In this document: positions 32,825 through 41,644 of the stretch, one piece after another
Layout of the letters: each line of letters starts with the position of its first letter
How positions within the stretch are numbered: position 1 is the first letter of the stretch
Assembly (NCBI RefSeq): GCF_008905045.1
Contig: NZ_VWMY01000001.1
Location: forward strand, 1-64,000
Reading direction: 5' to 3'
Source of the DNA: Streptomyces albicerus
Lineage (GTDB): Bacteria > Actinomycetota > Actinomycetes > Streptomycetales > Streptomycetaceae
Length of the DNA: 64,000 nucleotides
Notes under the pieces: model-generated
Told to the model about the DNA's origin: nothing
Database searches by the model: none
Seen by the model: only the letters and a program-made list of their open reading frames with translations
Program-made: the position numbers and the translations under genes

Positions 32825-33670
32825 ATGAAACTAGGCATTGCCATGTTCCCCGCGGACTTCGCCGTCCGCCCCGACGAACTGGCGCGTGCGGTCGAGGACC
32901 GCGGCTTCGAGTCGCTGTTCCTTCCCGAGCACACCCACATGCCCGCCACCGAGCGCACGCGCGCCGAGGTGGGGGAGCTGCCCGCGCACTTCTCCCACAC
33001 CCACGATCTGTTCGTCGCTCTCACCTATGCCGCGGCCGCCACCCGGTCCCTGCGGGTGGGCACCGGCATCTGTCTGGTGCCCCAGCGCGACCCGATCGTC
33101 ACCGCCAAAGCGGTGGCCAGCCTGGACGCCCTGTCGGGCGGACGTGTGCTGTTCGGGGTGGGCGCCGGATGGATCAGCGAGGAGATCGCCCACCACGGCA
33201 CCGATCCGGGGCGCCGCTGGAGTGTCATGGCCGAGCGGGTGAAGGCGATGCGCCGGATCTGGGAGGACGACGTCGCCGAGTTCCACGGCGAGCACGTGCG
33301 CTTCGGACCCCTGTGGTCCTGGCCCAAGCCCCACCGGCCGTCCGGCCCGCCGGTTCTGGTGGGCGGTTCCGGGCCCCTCGTGGCGAGCCGGGTGCTCGAC
33401 TTCGGCGACGAGTGGATGCCGCACGCCGGCATGCCCGTGGCCGAACTGGCCGAGCGCGTCGCGAAGTTGCGTGCCGCGGGACGTGCGGCCGGACGCGCCG
33501 ACGACGTGCCGGTGACCGTCTTCGGGGCCGAGCCGGAGCCCGCGCACCTGGCGGAGCTGCGGGACATCGGCGTGAACCGGGCGGTGCTGTACGCGCCCCC
33601 GGCCGACGCCGAGGCCGTACACCGCTTCCTGGACCAGGTGGCTCCGCTGACCGCCGCGTTCTCCAACTGA
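32825..33670 (+). CDS. LLM-class F420-dependent oxidoreductase
   Basis: 281 residues. Luciferase-like TIM barrel: GIAMFPADFAVRPDELARAVEDRGFESLFLPEHTH, RVGTGICLVPQRDPIVTAKAVASLDALSGGRVLFGVGAGW, PPVLVGGSGPLVASRVLDFGDEWMP. The phrase LPEHTHMP is typical of actinobacterial F420 members rather than FMN-dependent SsuD. The substrate is unknown. It starts 185 bp from the divergent AraC gene and is followed 41 bp later by an SDR, so the two are likely co-transcribed. It is a separate lineage from the broken LLM gene at 21624. Confidence 0.9.
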   Translation: MKLGIAMFPADFAVRPDELARAVEDRGFESLFLPEHTHMPATERTRAEVGELPAHFSHTHDLFVALTYAAAATRSLRVGTGICLVPQRDPIVTAKAVASLDALSGGRVLFGVGAGWISEEIAHHGTDPGRRWSVMAERVKAMRRIWEDDVAEFHGEHVRFGPLWSWPKPHRPSGPPVLVGGSGPLVASRVLDFGDEWMPHAGMPVAELAERVAKLRAAGRAAGRADDVPVTVFGAEPEPAHLAELRDIGVNRAVLYAPPADAEAVHRFLDQVAPLTAAFSN

Positions 33671-33711
33671 CCGAACACCACGAGACACTGAAACCGAAGA
33701 GGAAATACCCC

Positions 33712-34539
33712 ATGAGCAAGGTCTGGTTCGTCACCGGCGCCTCCCGCGGCTTCGGCCGCCGCTTCGTCGAAGCCGCCCTGTCCCGCGGCGACAAAGTGGC
33801 CGCCACCGCACGCGACACCACCACGCTGACCGACCTCGTCACGGCCCACGGGGAGGCAATCCTGCCCCTGAAGCTGGACGTGACCGACAAGGCCGCGGTC
33901 TTCGCGAGTGTCGAGCGGGCCCACGATCACTTCGGCCGCCTCGACGTGATCGTCAACAACGCGGGCTACGGCCTGTTCGGCGCCGTCGAGGAACTGCCCG
34001 AACGGCAACTGCGCGACCAACTGGAAACCAACCTCTTCGGCGCACTGTGGGTCACCCAGGCGGCGCTGCCCCACCTGCGCGAGCAGGGCTCCGGCCACGT
34101 CGTACAGATCTCCTCCACCGGCGGTGTGGCGGCCTGGCCGCTGCTCGGCGGCTACCACGCCTCCAAGTGGGCCCTGGAGGGCCTGACCGAATCGCTCGCC
34201 CAGGAGGTCTCCGGCCTCGGCATCAAAGTGACACTGGTCGAGCCGGGCGCCTATGCCACTGACTGGGGCGGTCCTTCCGCCGTTCACGTCTCCGCCAACC
34301 CCGCCTACGACGGCGTTCGCGAACAACTCGACGCGTTCGTCCAGAGCCTCGACTTCGGCGACCCCACCGCCGCAAGCGAGGCGCTGCTGGAGATCGTCGA
34401 CTCCGACAACCCGCCGCTGCGCGTCTTCTTCGGCACCCAGGGCAACCAAATGCTCCCGCAGGTCTACGCCGACCGGCTCAAGACCTGGGCCGACTGGGGC
34501 GACCTGTCGATCCGGGCGCAGGGCGGACAGGCCGCGTGA
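33712..34539 (+). CDS. Short-chain dehydrogenase, full-length paralogue of the 24203 gene
   Basis: 275 residues. VTGASRGFG, NNAGYGLFG, VQISSTGG, Y148/K152 in YHASKWALEGLTESL, then KVTLVEPGAYATDW and the family tail PPLRVFFGTQGN, TWADWGDLS. The ATG at 33712 is taken because AGAGGAAA precedes it and homology starts there. Its N-terminal and C-terminal parts closely match the internally deleted gene at 24203 and a third fragment near 41,400-41,610, so this SDR type occurs three times in the window. IS fragments begin about 110 bp after its stop. Confidence 0.92.
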   Translation: MSKVWFVTGASRGFGRRFVEAALSRGDKVAATARDTTTLTDLVTAHGEAILPLKLDVTDKAAVFASVERAHDHFGRLDVIVNNAGYGLFGAVEELPERQLRDQLETNLFGALWVTQAALPHLREQGSGHVVQISSTGGVAAWPLLGGYHASKWALEGLTESLAQEVSGLGIKVTLVEPGAYATDWGGPSAVHVSANPAYDGVREQLDAFVQSLDFGDPTAASEALLEIVDSDNPPLRVFFGTQGNQMLPQVYADRLKTWADWGDLSIRAQGGQAA

Positions 34540-34651
34540 CCGAGCCGGACCTTTCCGGCCATCCTTCCCGCACACCAAAGGAATCGGATGTAGCTCCCCC
34601 TGAGGGAAGATCGCCGTTCAGGTCGTGAGGTCGTAGTTGTGCTGGTCGGGA

Positions 34652-34837
34652 GTTGATCACGAGCACGGTGCCGTGCTCGGCCTGCAGCTTCTCGAAGAGT
34701 TCCCGCAGCTGGGGTTCGCTGTTGGGCAGCCGCTTGTCGAACGCGTTCTTCCCCGCCGGGGTGACGGCGGTGGCGTGGTGTTCGCGCTTGCCGACGTCCA
34801 GGCCGGGGAAGACGCCGATGTCACTGGTGTCGATCAC
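34652..34837 (-). mobile_element. IS110-family transposase N-terminal fragment
   Basis: From a GTG at 34837 the sequence reads IDTSDIGVFPGLDVGKREHHATAV, then KNAFDKRLPNSEPQLRELF and EHGTVLV. This is the start of the RuvC-like DEDD domain of IS110 transposases, including the first catalytic Asp in GLDVGK. Homology stops at about 34652, where DQPAS would follow in intact copies. Only about 60 of roughly 400 residues remain. Confidence 0.75.
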
Positions 34838-34907
34838 GTGGGTACTCCGGTCGTGCGTCCCGGCCTCACCTGCGGCACCAGCTGCCGGCATCCACATGAC
34901 GAAGAGC

Positions 34908-34985
34908 CTCCCATCGCCCAGTACACCCGCGACTCGGAGGTGCGGGGCTGGTGTTCGTAGTCGCGTGCCAGCGGCTCGCTGCCCA
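34908..34985 (-). mobile_element. IS5-type transposase C-terminal fragment
   Basis: The minus strand encodes LARDYEHQPRTSESRVYWAM, the conserved C-terminal block of IS5-like transposases. It corresponds to the end missing from the remnant at 131-705 and lies in the opposite orientation. Confidence 0.65.
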
Positions 34986-35027
34986 CGGTCACCCGGTGCC
35001 CTACAGCAGCCTGGCCCGGTCCAGGGC

Positions 35028-36644
35028 TCAGCCCGGATGCTGTGGCTCCTCGTTGTGGCCGCCGGGTTCGGCCGCCGTGCGGGGGTGGTCCGGGGTTCGC
35101 TCCGGGGTGGTCGTGGTGTCGGGGTGGGGGACGGTCGCGGGGGTGTCGGGAGGTCCGGGCTGCCGGAGCTTCTTGCGGAGGCTGAGGAGGGGTACGGCGA
35201 CCGTGAAGACGACGACGAAGGCGAGCAGCGTGGCGGAGATGGGGCGGCCCAGGAAGCCGGTCACGTCGCCGTCGAACATCCGCATCGAGCGCCGGAAGTC
35301 TGTCTCCAGCAGGTTGCCGAGCACGAAGGCGAGGACGAGCGGGCCGGGTGGCAATCCGACCTTCTTCATCAGGTAGCCGACGACGCCGAGCACGACCACG
35401 GCGAGCATGTCGAACATGCTGGAGCGGATCGTGTAGACGCCGATCATGGTGATGAGCACGGTGAGCGGCGCCAGGACGCTGGCCCGGACGCGCAGCACGC
35501 GGACGAACAGCCCGATCAGCGGCATGCTGAGGATGATCAGGAACAGGTTCCCGATGTACATGGAGTCGATGACGCCCCAGAACACCTCGGGATGTTCGTC
35601 GATCATCTGCGGGCCCGGGGTCACGCCCGCCAGCAGCAGGGCGCCGAACATGACGGCCATGGTCGCGTTGGCCGGGATGCCGAGGGTGAGCAGTGGGATG
35701 AACGAGGAGGTGGCGGCGGTGTTGTTGGCCGCTTCCGGGCCCGCGACCCCCTCGATCGCGCCCTTGCCGAACCGCTCGGGCGTCCTGGAGGAGCGCTTCT
35801 CGACCGTGTACGCGACCATCGAGGACATCGTGGCGCCGCCGCCGGGAAGGATGCCGAGGAAGAAGCCCACCACTGTCCCCCGGGCGATCGCCCACCTGGA
35901 CTGAAGGAACTCCGCCCGGCTGGGCCGGGCCCGGCCGACGCGGGGCTTCGGCGGGGCGCCCTGGCGGAGGCGTTCGAGGCTGTGCAGGATCTCGCCGATG
36001 CCGAACAGGCCCATGGCGAGGATGACGAAGTCGAGCCCGTCGGCAAGTTGGTCGCTGCCGAAGGTGTAGCGAGCGCTGCCCAAGAGCGGGTCGCGGCCCA
36101 CGGTGGCGAGCAGCAGCCCGATGCTGCCCGCAAGGAGGCTGCGGCGCAGGGATCCGGTGCTCAGGGTGGAGATCATCAGGATGCCGAGCAGCGCGAGCGC
36201 GGCGTACTCCGGCGGGCCGAAGGCCAGAGCCCAGCCCGCCACCAACGGGGCCGCCACGGTCAGTGCGACGATGCCTACGGTGCCGCCGATGAAGGAGCCG
36301 ATCGCGGCGATGCCGAGCGCGGATCCGGCCCGGCCCGTGCGGGCCATCTCGTAGCCGTCGATGGCGGTCACCACCGTCGAGGCCTCTCCGGGCAGGCGGA
36401 GCAGCACCGAGGTGACCGTGCCGCCGTACTGGGCGCCGTAGAAGATGCCGGCGAGCAGGATGATCGCCGAGGCCGGTTCGAGGGTGTACGTGACCGGGAG
36501 CAGGATGGCGATGGTGGCGGCCGGGCCGAGGCCGGGCAGCACGCCGACCAGCATGCCGAGGGTCACCCCGATCAGGCAGTACAGCAGGTTCTGCGGCTCG
36601 AAGACCACGCCGAAGCCGTCCAGTGCGGGAGCGAGGAAGTCCAT
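35028..36644 (-). CDS. tctA: Tripartite tricarboxylate transporter permease TctA
   Basis: 538 residues, about 11-12 hydrophobic helices. TctA signatures: LIGVTLGMLVGVLPGLGPAATIAILLP and GIFYGAQYGGTVTSVLL in the first half, and the repeated GFFLGILPGGGATMSSMVAY and ATSSFIPLLTLGIPANATMAV in the second. It is the large membrane subunit that moves the solute delivered by TctC using an ion gradient. The C-terminal tail (about 40 residues) is rich in Pro/Thr/Asp and hydrophilic. Last gene of the tctCBA operon. Confidence 0.95.
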   Translation of the reverse strand: MDFLAPALDGFGVVFEPQNLLYCLIGVTLGMLVGVLPGLGPAATIAILLPVTYTLEPASAIILLAGIFYGAQYGGTVTSVLLRLPGEASTVVTAIDGYEMARTGRAGSALGIAAIGSFIGGTVGIVALTVAAPLVAGWALAFGPPEYAALALLGILMISTLSTGSLRRSLLAGSIGLLLATVGRDPLLGSARYTFGSDQLADGLDFVILAMGLFGIGEILHSLERLRQGAPPKPRVGRARPSRAEFLQSRWAIARGTVVGFFLGILPGGGATMSSMVAYTVEKRSSRTPERFGKGAIEGVAGPEAANNTAATSSFIPLLTLGIPANATMAVMFGALLLAGVTPGPQMIDEHPEVFWGVIDSMYIGNLFLIILSMPLIGLFVRVLRVRASVLAPLTVLITMIGVYTIRSSMFDMLAVVVLGVVGYLMKKVGLPPGPLVLAFVLGNLLETDFRRSMRMFDGDVTGFLGRPISATLLAFVVVFTVAVPLLSLRKKLRQPGPPDTPATVPHPDTTTTPERTPDHPRTAAEPGGHNEEPQHPG

Positions 36645-36668
36645 CGGGTTCTCACAGGTGTCGAGGGA

Positions 36669-37106
36669 TCAGAACGCGACGAGATGAGGCAGCGAGACGC
36701 CCAGCGCGACGATGAAGAGCAGATAGGACGCTGCACACGCGGCCAGTGCCACGGCCAGGCTGAGCCGCCAGCTGTCCCGGCCGAAGCCGCGCATCCACAG
36801 CACCAGCAGGAGCACAGTCATGACCTCGAAGCCCACCCGTTCGATGAGCAGGGTGTACGCGACCAGCGACAGGGCGCCCAGGACCACCACGGTGGTTTGT
36901 CTGCTGAACGGTTCCTGCTCGGTGTCCGTGCCGGGATTGAGGAGCAGCGAGGCGGACAGTGTCACCATGGTGAGGCTCACGATCAGGGGCCACAGCCCGG
37001 GGCCGGGGTCGGCGGGCGATCCCAGTCCCATCGATACGGCCGCCAGGGCGGCGAGGGCGCCGATGCCGAGCGGCACCAGCGCCCCCAGTCGTGCCTGGGT
37101 CCTCAT
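36669..37106 (-). CDS. tctB: Tripartite tricarboxylate transporter small subunit TctB
   Basis: 145 residues with four hydrophobic helices (VPLGIGALAALAAVSMGLG; LWPLIVSLTMVTLSASLLL; TTVVVLGALSLVAYTLLI; LSLAVALAACAASYLLFIVALGV). The pattern PADPGPGLWPLI and FEVMTVLLLVLWMRGFGR are typical of TctB. It starts 3 bases after the tctC stop, showing translational coupling. Confidence 0.9.
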   Translation of the reverse strand: MRTQARLGALVPLGIGALAALAAVSMGLGSPADPGPGLWPLIVSLTMVTLSASLLLNPGTDTEQEPFSRQTTVVVLGALSLVAYTLLIERVGFEVMTVLLLVLWMRGFGRDSWRLSLAVALAACAASYLLFIVALGVSLPHLVAF

Positions 37107-37108
37107 GG

Positions 37109-38128
37109 TCAGCCCTCGGTCTTCAGGTCCAGATCGAACTTGTCGATGAGCTCGCCGTAGCGCACCTTGGCGGTCTCGACCTGCTTGACGACGGCGTCCG
37201 GCGAGGCCTCCCAGCGGCCGATGTAGTTGTTCTCCAGGAACTTGCCGTACTCCGGGTCCTTGAAGGCCTTCTTCAGCGCCGCTCGCAGCTCGGGGACGAC
37301 GTTGTCCGGCAGTCCTGCCGGGCCGGCGACCCAGCGGCGCTGGTCCACGACGACGTCGTGGCCGGACTCGACAGCGGTGGGCACGTCGGGCAGGAAGTCG
37401 ATGCGCTCCTTGGCGAAAACCGCCAGTGGACGCAGCTTTTCGGACTTGAGATGGGGAGCGGCCTCGGCCACGTGGACGGCGCCGACGTCCACCTGGCTGC
37501 CCAGCAGCGCGGTCACAGTGGGCGCGCCGCCGTCGAACGGGATGCCGCCGGCTTTGACGCCGGCGTCGCCGAAGAGGAGGGCCTGGGCCAGCTCGCTGCC
37601 GGTGCCGGCGCCTGTGGTGCCGTACTTGACCGACTTCTTCGCGAGCAGGTCGTCGAGGGTCTCGATGTCCGACTTCGCCGGGACGACGAGGACGTAGTCC
37701 TCCACGGTCAGCCCGGAGATGACGTCCATGTCGGACATCTCGATAGGGTCATCGTCGACGACGGTGTGCGGGCCGATCGACATGAGCGACTGGAAGAGCA
37801 TGACCAGGCTGTAGCCGTCGGGCTCGCGGCCGAGGACCTCCTTGCCGCCCACGGCGCCGTTGGCGCCGGGCTTGTTCTCCACCACCACGGACTGTCCCAA
37901 AGGGTCCTCCAACGCCTTGGCTGCGGCACGCGATATCAGATCGGTGCTGCCGCCCGGGTCCGAAGGCGCGGTCCACTCCACGGTCTTGGTGGGATAGTTC
38001 TCGGCGTCTTCGCCGCTGCCCCCGCCGCCCTGGACCCCTCCGCACGAGGTGAGGGTGAAAAGCGCAGCGGCGCAGACAGCCGCGCCGGCGAAGTGCCGGC
38101 CCCGGCGCAGTTGGGCCTGGAACATCAT
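37109..38128 (-). CDS. tctC: Tripartite tricarboxylate transporter substrate-binding lipoprotein TctC
   Basis: 339 residues. Lipoprotein signal with lipobox LTSC, then the Bug/TctC fold: TVEWTAPSDPGGSTDLISRAAAKAL, VVVENKPGANGAVGGKEVL, KYGTTGAGTGSELAQALL, GGAPTVTALLGSQVDVGAVH. The Asp in SDPGGSTD normally contacts a carboxylate of the ligand. Neighbouring glucarate-catabolism genes suggest D-glucarate/galactarate or a similar di-acid. An aromatic dicarboxylate is possible given the rest of the window. Confidence 0.93.
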   Translation of the reverse strand: MMFQAQLRRGRHFAGAAVCAAALFTLTSCGGVQGGGGSGEDAENYPTKTVEWTAPSDPGGSTDLISRAAAKALEDPLGQSVVVENKPGANGAVGGKEVLGREPDGYSLVMLFQSLMSIGPHTVVDDDPIEMSDMDVISGLTVEDYVLVVPAKSDIETLDDLLAKKSVKYGTTGAGTGSELAQALLFGDAGVKAGGIPFDGGAPTVTALLGSQVDVGAVHVAEAAPHLKSEKLRPLAVFAKERIDFLPDVPTAVESGHDVVVDQRRWVAGPAGLPDNVVPELRAALKKAFKDPEYGKFLENNYIGRWEASPDAVVKQVETAKVRYGELIDKFDLDLKTEG

Positions 38129-38149
38129 TGTTCTCCTTCATGGATGAGG

Positions 38150-38512
38150 TTCTGGCCGACCGGGATCACCACCGCGGGAGCGGTGGGTGCGTCCAGTCGG
38201 GGTGCTTGCGCCGCATGGCCGCGACGTCGTCGCGGTCGTGGCACTGCGGCGTCCGGTTGAACCGTTCGTGCAGGCGGGCTGGTCGTGCAGGCGGGCTGGC
38301 ACCAGGGCGTGGACAGCCGCGATCTCCTCGTCGGGGTGGTCGCGGCTGCCGTAGGTCTCACCGATGCCGACGACGCCGTCGGAGGTCTCTGTCTCGACGA
38401 TGCCGCCGGGTGTGTACGGCTGATGCGCACCAAGGAAGTTGAACAGCGGCGGGTCACTGATGAGGATGGGGGTGACGGTCACCTTGACGATGCGAGGCGC
38501 GCTGCTGAGCAC
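38150..38512 (-). pseudogene. Glucarate dehydratase remnant (enolase superfamily)
   Basis: The N-terminal 60 residues match glucarate dehydratase (PRIVKVTVTPILISDPPLFNFLGAHQPYTPGGIVETETSDGVVGIGETYG, read in short blocks). At 38266-38299 a 17-bp segment is tandemly duplicated, which shifts the frame. Removing one copy restores RLHERFNRTPQCHDRDDVAAMRRKHPDW before a stop. Even so only about a quarter of the roughly 430-residue enzyme remains, and the catalytic barrel is absent. It lies between tctC and the next pathway gene, where an intact gene would complete the glucarate route. Confidence 0.8.
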
Positions 38513-38529
38513 GACGGTCCCTCACTTCC

Positions 38530-39483
38530 TCACCTGTCCGTTGCGAGCGCCAGGCCGGTGTGCAGGAGGGCCTCGAGCTGCCCCAGGTGGTCAGGGGCCG
38601 GTTCCATAAGGGGCGCGCGGACCGGGCCGACCGGGGCTCCGCGGAGCCGGGCCGCCGCCTTGACCAGGGACACCGCATAGCCCGTGCCCTGGTCGCGCAA
38701 TTCGACGAGGGGCAGGTAGAACTCCCTCAGCAGGTGTTCCATTCTTGGGTGGTCTCCGGCCCGGTGCGCCGCGTAGAAGGCGCCCGCGATCTCGGGTGCG
38801 AAGGCGTGGACCGCCGAGGAGTAGGCGGGGATGCCGATGCTCGCGTAGGCCCGTACCTGCATCTCGGCGGTGGCCACGCCGTTGAAGAACAGCCAGTCGC
38901 CGGGCGCCACCAGCCGCAGCCGCTGCATCTGGTCGAGGTCGCCGTGCCCGTCCTTGAGGCCGACGACGCCGTCGACCGTGGCCAGTTCCCTGGCCGCGGC
39001 GGTGCTCAGCTTGACCTGCCCGCGCTGGTAGACGATCAGGGGAAGGGGCGAGCCGCCCGCCACCGCGCGGACATGGTCCACGTATCCGCGCTGCGGGGCG
39101 GAGATGAGGTAGTGCGGCATGAGCAGCCCGGCGTCCGCGCCGGCCCCCTCCGCGAGCCGGGCGAACTGCAGCCCGAGCGACCAGCCGTACCCGACGCCGG
39201 CCACCACCGGGACCTGTCCCGCCGCGACCTCGACGGCGGTGCGTACGACGGCGTGGTACTCCTCGGTGGACAGTGAGAAGAACTCACCGGTTCCGCAGGC
39301 GACGAAGACGGCACCCGGGCCGGCGGCGAGCTGCGCGGCCAGGTGGGTGCGGAAGCCGTCGAGGTCGAGGCCGCCTTCGGCGTTGAAGGATGTCAGCGGG
39401 AAGGACAGGACACCCTGCGCCATCCCTTTGCGCAGCCGATCCGCCGTCTCGCGGTCGCGCTCGATATCCCGAGTCGTCTCCAT
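38530..39483 (-). CDS. 5-dehydro-4-deoxyglucarate dehydratase
   Basis: 317 residues from the ATG at 39483. DHDPS-family TIM barrel: LSFPLTSF, VACGTGEFFSLSTEEY, VPVVAGVGYGWSLGLQFARLAE, catalytic Tyr near 152 (IVYQRGQVKLS) and Schiff-base Lys K177 (GVVGLKDGHGDLDQMQRL). GTGEFF and KDGHGDLDQ are typical of the KDG dehydratase branch, which turns 5-dehydro-4-deoxy-D-glucarate into 2-oxoglutarate semialdehyde. Lies next to the broken glucarate dehydratase and the TctABC genes, forming a sugar-diacid operon controlled from the divergent IclR region. Confidence 0.9.
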   Translation of the reverse strand: METTRDIERDRETADRLRKGMAQGVLSFPLTSFNAEGGLDLDGFRTHLAAQLAAGPGAVFVACGTGEFFSLSTEEYHAVVRTAVEVAAGQVPVVAGVGYGWSLGLQFARLAEGAGADAGLLMPHYLISAPQRGYVDHVRAVAGGSPLPLIVYQRGQVKLSTAAARELATVDGVVGLKDGHGDLDQMQRLRLVAPGDWLFFNGVATAEMQVRAYASIGIPAYSSAVHAFAPEIAGAFYAAHRAGDHPRMEHLLREFYLPLVELRDQGTGYAVSLVKAAARLRGAPVGPVRAPLMEPAPDHLGQLEALLHTGLALATDR

Positions 39484-39493
39484 GCGCGCCACC

Positions 39494-39519
39494 TGTCTCC
39501 GTATGTAGACAGTTGTCTC
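39494..39519. promoter_or_regulatory. Candidate IclR operator between the dehydratase and iclR genes
   Basis: TGTCT-ccgtatgt-AGACA (39494-39511) is an inverted repeat. TGTCTC recurs 20 bp later (39514-39519), two helical turns on, and makes a second pair AGACA-gt-TGTCT. The site lies 11 bp ahead of the dehydratase start, well placed for repression. Confidence 0.55.
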
Positions 39520-39601
39520 GTGATGGAGAGCATGGCTACATGGCTGATAACCGTCAAGCATCGGTGCAAGAATTCTTCGAGTGCGTTCGGAAGGGGTGGC
39601 G

Positions 39602-40393
39602 ATGAGTGAGCCTGAGGCGGTCAGCGGCGTACGGGGCGTGAAGTCGGCAGCCCGTACGGTCGAGTTGCTCGAGCTCCTGGCCGCGCGGCAGAACCGGCCT
39701 GCCCGGCTGCGAGAACTCAGCGAGGCCCTCGGCGCCCCACGCAGCAGCGTCTACGCTCTGCTGCGGACCCTGACGGAACACGGTTGGGTCCGCACCGATC
39801 CCTCCGGCACGCTCTACAGCGTCGGCATCCGCGCCCTCCTCGCGGGGACGACCTACCTGGACGCGGACCCTTATCTGCGCATCGTCCAGCCGCTGATCAA
39901 CGATCTGAGCGCCAGGCTCGACGAGACCATCCACTACGGGCGACTGGACCGCACGGACATCGTCTATCTGGCGACGCACGAATCCAGCCAGTACCTCCGC
40001 CCCTTCAGCCGGGTCGGCCGCCGGCTCCCGGCCTTCAGCACGGCGCTGGGCAAGGCGCTGCTCGCCGAGCGGCTGGACACCGACCTGACCAACCATGTTC
40101 CCGACACGCTGAAGCCCCTCACACCGAACACCCACGCCGACCACGACGCTCTGATCAAGGACCTGCGGGCCACCGCCGAGCGCGGATACGCCATCGACAA
40201 CGAGGAGAACTTCGTCGGCGTCGTCTGCTACGGATTCTCACTCCGGTTCACCACACCCCCGATCGACGCGATCAGCTGCTCGATCCCCATCGACCGGCTC
40301 AACCCCGCGAGGACCGAGGAACTCATCGAGGCCATGCGGCTCACCCGGCTGTCGATCGAGCGGATGGCGCCGATCGACCACACGATGCCGTAG
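39602..40393 (+). CDS. IclR-family regulator of the sugar-diacid operon
   Basis: 263 residues from the ATG at 39602, chosen because GGAAGGGG lies seven bases upstream. Winged helix-turn-helix (about 12-75: AARTVELLELLAARQNRPARLRELSEALGAPRSSVYALLRTLTEHGWV) and IclR effector domain (about 85-255: HYGRLDRTDIVYLATHES, RVGRRLPAFSTALGKALLAE, YAIDNEENFVGVVCYG). It is divergent from the dehydratase-tctCBA operon and likely represses it until the sugar acid or its breakdown product binds. Confidence 0.92.
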   Translation: MSEPEAVSGVRGVKSAARTVELLELLAARQNRPARLRELSEALGAPRSSVYALLRTLTEHGWVRTDPSGTLYSVGIRALLAGTTYLDADPYLRIVQPLINDLSARLDETIHYGRLDRTDIVYLATHESSQYLRPFSRVGRRLPAFSTALGKALLAERLDTDLTNHVPDTLKPLTPNTHADHDALIKDLRATAERGYAIDNEENFVGVVCYGFSLRFTTPPIDAISCSIPIDRLNPARTEELIEAMRLTRLSIERMAPIDHTMP

Positions 40394-41379
40394 GGCGTTC
40401 GCCCGACGGGACAGCCACGAGTCGCCCCGATCGACATCGCCGTCACCCCCAGCTCGAAAAGGGGCCGCTTCGATCCATCCGGACCGCCCCTGACCAGTAG
40501 GATCGCCCCTCTGGATGACCATCGGGAGGGTGATCAATTGAAAATCCCCCCGAATTGGGCAACGGCGTCATCGAGACCTGCTACAACCGCCGGCAGCTGA
40601 GGAAGCACCCGACCTGGGACTACCCCACCCCGCTGGAGATCCGGCAGCGCCACGACCAAGGCCGACTGCGAGTGCTAGCCGAGCCGGACACCCGCCGCGA
40701 CCTCACCGGGCAGAACCCGGCCCCCTTGCAGGTCGCAGTGCTTCCGCTGGCGCGCGACAACTTCCACGGCGACTGGAACCACACGCTCCACCCGGCCCCG
40801 GCCCCGGAGCCACCGCCTGGCTGCCGGATCCGGCCTGACCGGCGTGCCCCGCCGGGAATTGGACTCCCTGATCGACCAGATCGCCGACGACTGGCAGATG
40901 GTTGCCAACCGTGACCTGACCCGGCACACCGGACGTCCCCGCCTGCGCCCATCAGCTCGCGGAATCGGTCAACTCGAGTACCACCACCGCGTGCCGGCCG
41001 CATTGCTGCGAGCCCGGCGTGCGGCCACGACGGTCCTGATCACCGAGATCCTCGACTATCACCGCAGGCGAGGGATGCGGCCAGGCTGATGCCGATGTCG
41101 ATCGATCAGCTCTCAGCCCCGCCGCCGGCGTCGCCTGCGGTGGCAGGAAAGAGACGCTGAACGGCAGCGACGACGGCGGCGCGGCGGGCTGCCAGGGAGG
41201 GGTCGCGGACCTGGTCGGCGGCCGCGTCCACGAGGTCGAGTTGCCGGCCCAGGCCGTGGCGAGCTGGTTGACGAAGACGAGGATGTCAATGTCGAACGCC
41301 TGCCGGTCCCGTCGCGGGGTTGAGCGCACCTTGCACGGTGGTGCCTGGTGCAGGTTGTCCCGGCGAGGCCGTTCTCGGC
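40394..41379. other. Degenerate region without an intact gene
   Basis: A 5+5 base hairpin sits at the IclR stop (40393-40404). A short open frame at 40555-40914 begins IETCYNRRQLRKHPTWDYP, and another at 40844-41089 contains RRELDSLIDQIADDWQMVANRDL; neither has a ribosome-binding site. The second has a faint look of a transposase N-terminus. The rest shows no coding signal I can support. Confidence 0.4.
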
Positions 41380-41610
41380 CACCGCCGCATTCGGCAGCGC
41401 CGCGATCGGCGGTACCGCCGCGGTCGGACCGGCGCTGCCGATGCTCGTGGACGCCGACGACCCGCCGCGCCGGGTCTCCTTCGGCGCCGACCCCGTTCAG
41501 GTCGGCTGCACGTCTACGCCGTGCGGCCCAAGACGTGGCACGGCTGGGCCGACCTATCCACACTGACCGACGACTCACAAGCCCGACCGAGAACAGGGCC
41601 TCTCGCATGA
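41380..41610 (+). pseudogene. C-terminal fragment of an SDR like the 33712 gene
   Basis: One frame reads ADDPPRRVSFGADPVQV, equivalent to SDNPPLRVFFGTQGN at the end of the 33712 gene. After a frameshift near 41,510 a second frame gives VYAVRPKTWHGWADLSTLTDD, equivalent to VYADRLKTWADWGDLSIRA. Only the last 50-60 residues survive. Confidence 0.6.
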
Positions 41611-41644
41611 ACCGCCGCGACGGCCGGGGCGAGCCGGGTCGGGG

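Noticed and set aside
34653..37160. Plus-strand open frame of over 800 codons opposite the tctAB genes
   Set aside because: Translation is dominated by His, Gln, Glu, Gly and Asp, typical of the antisense of membrane-protein genes; tctA and tctB motifs are on the minus strand.
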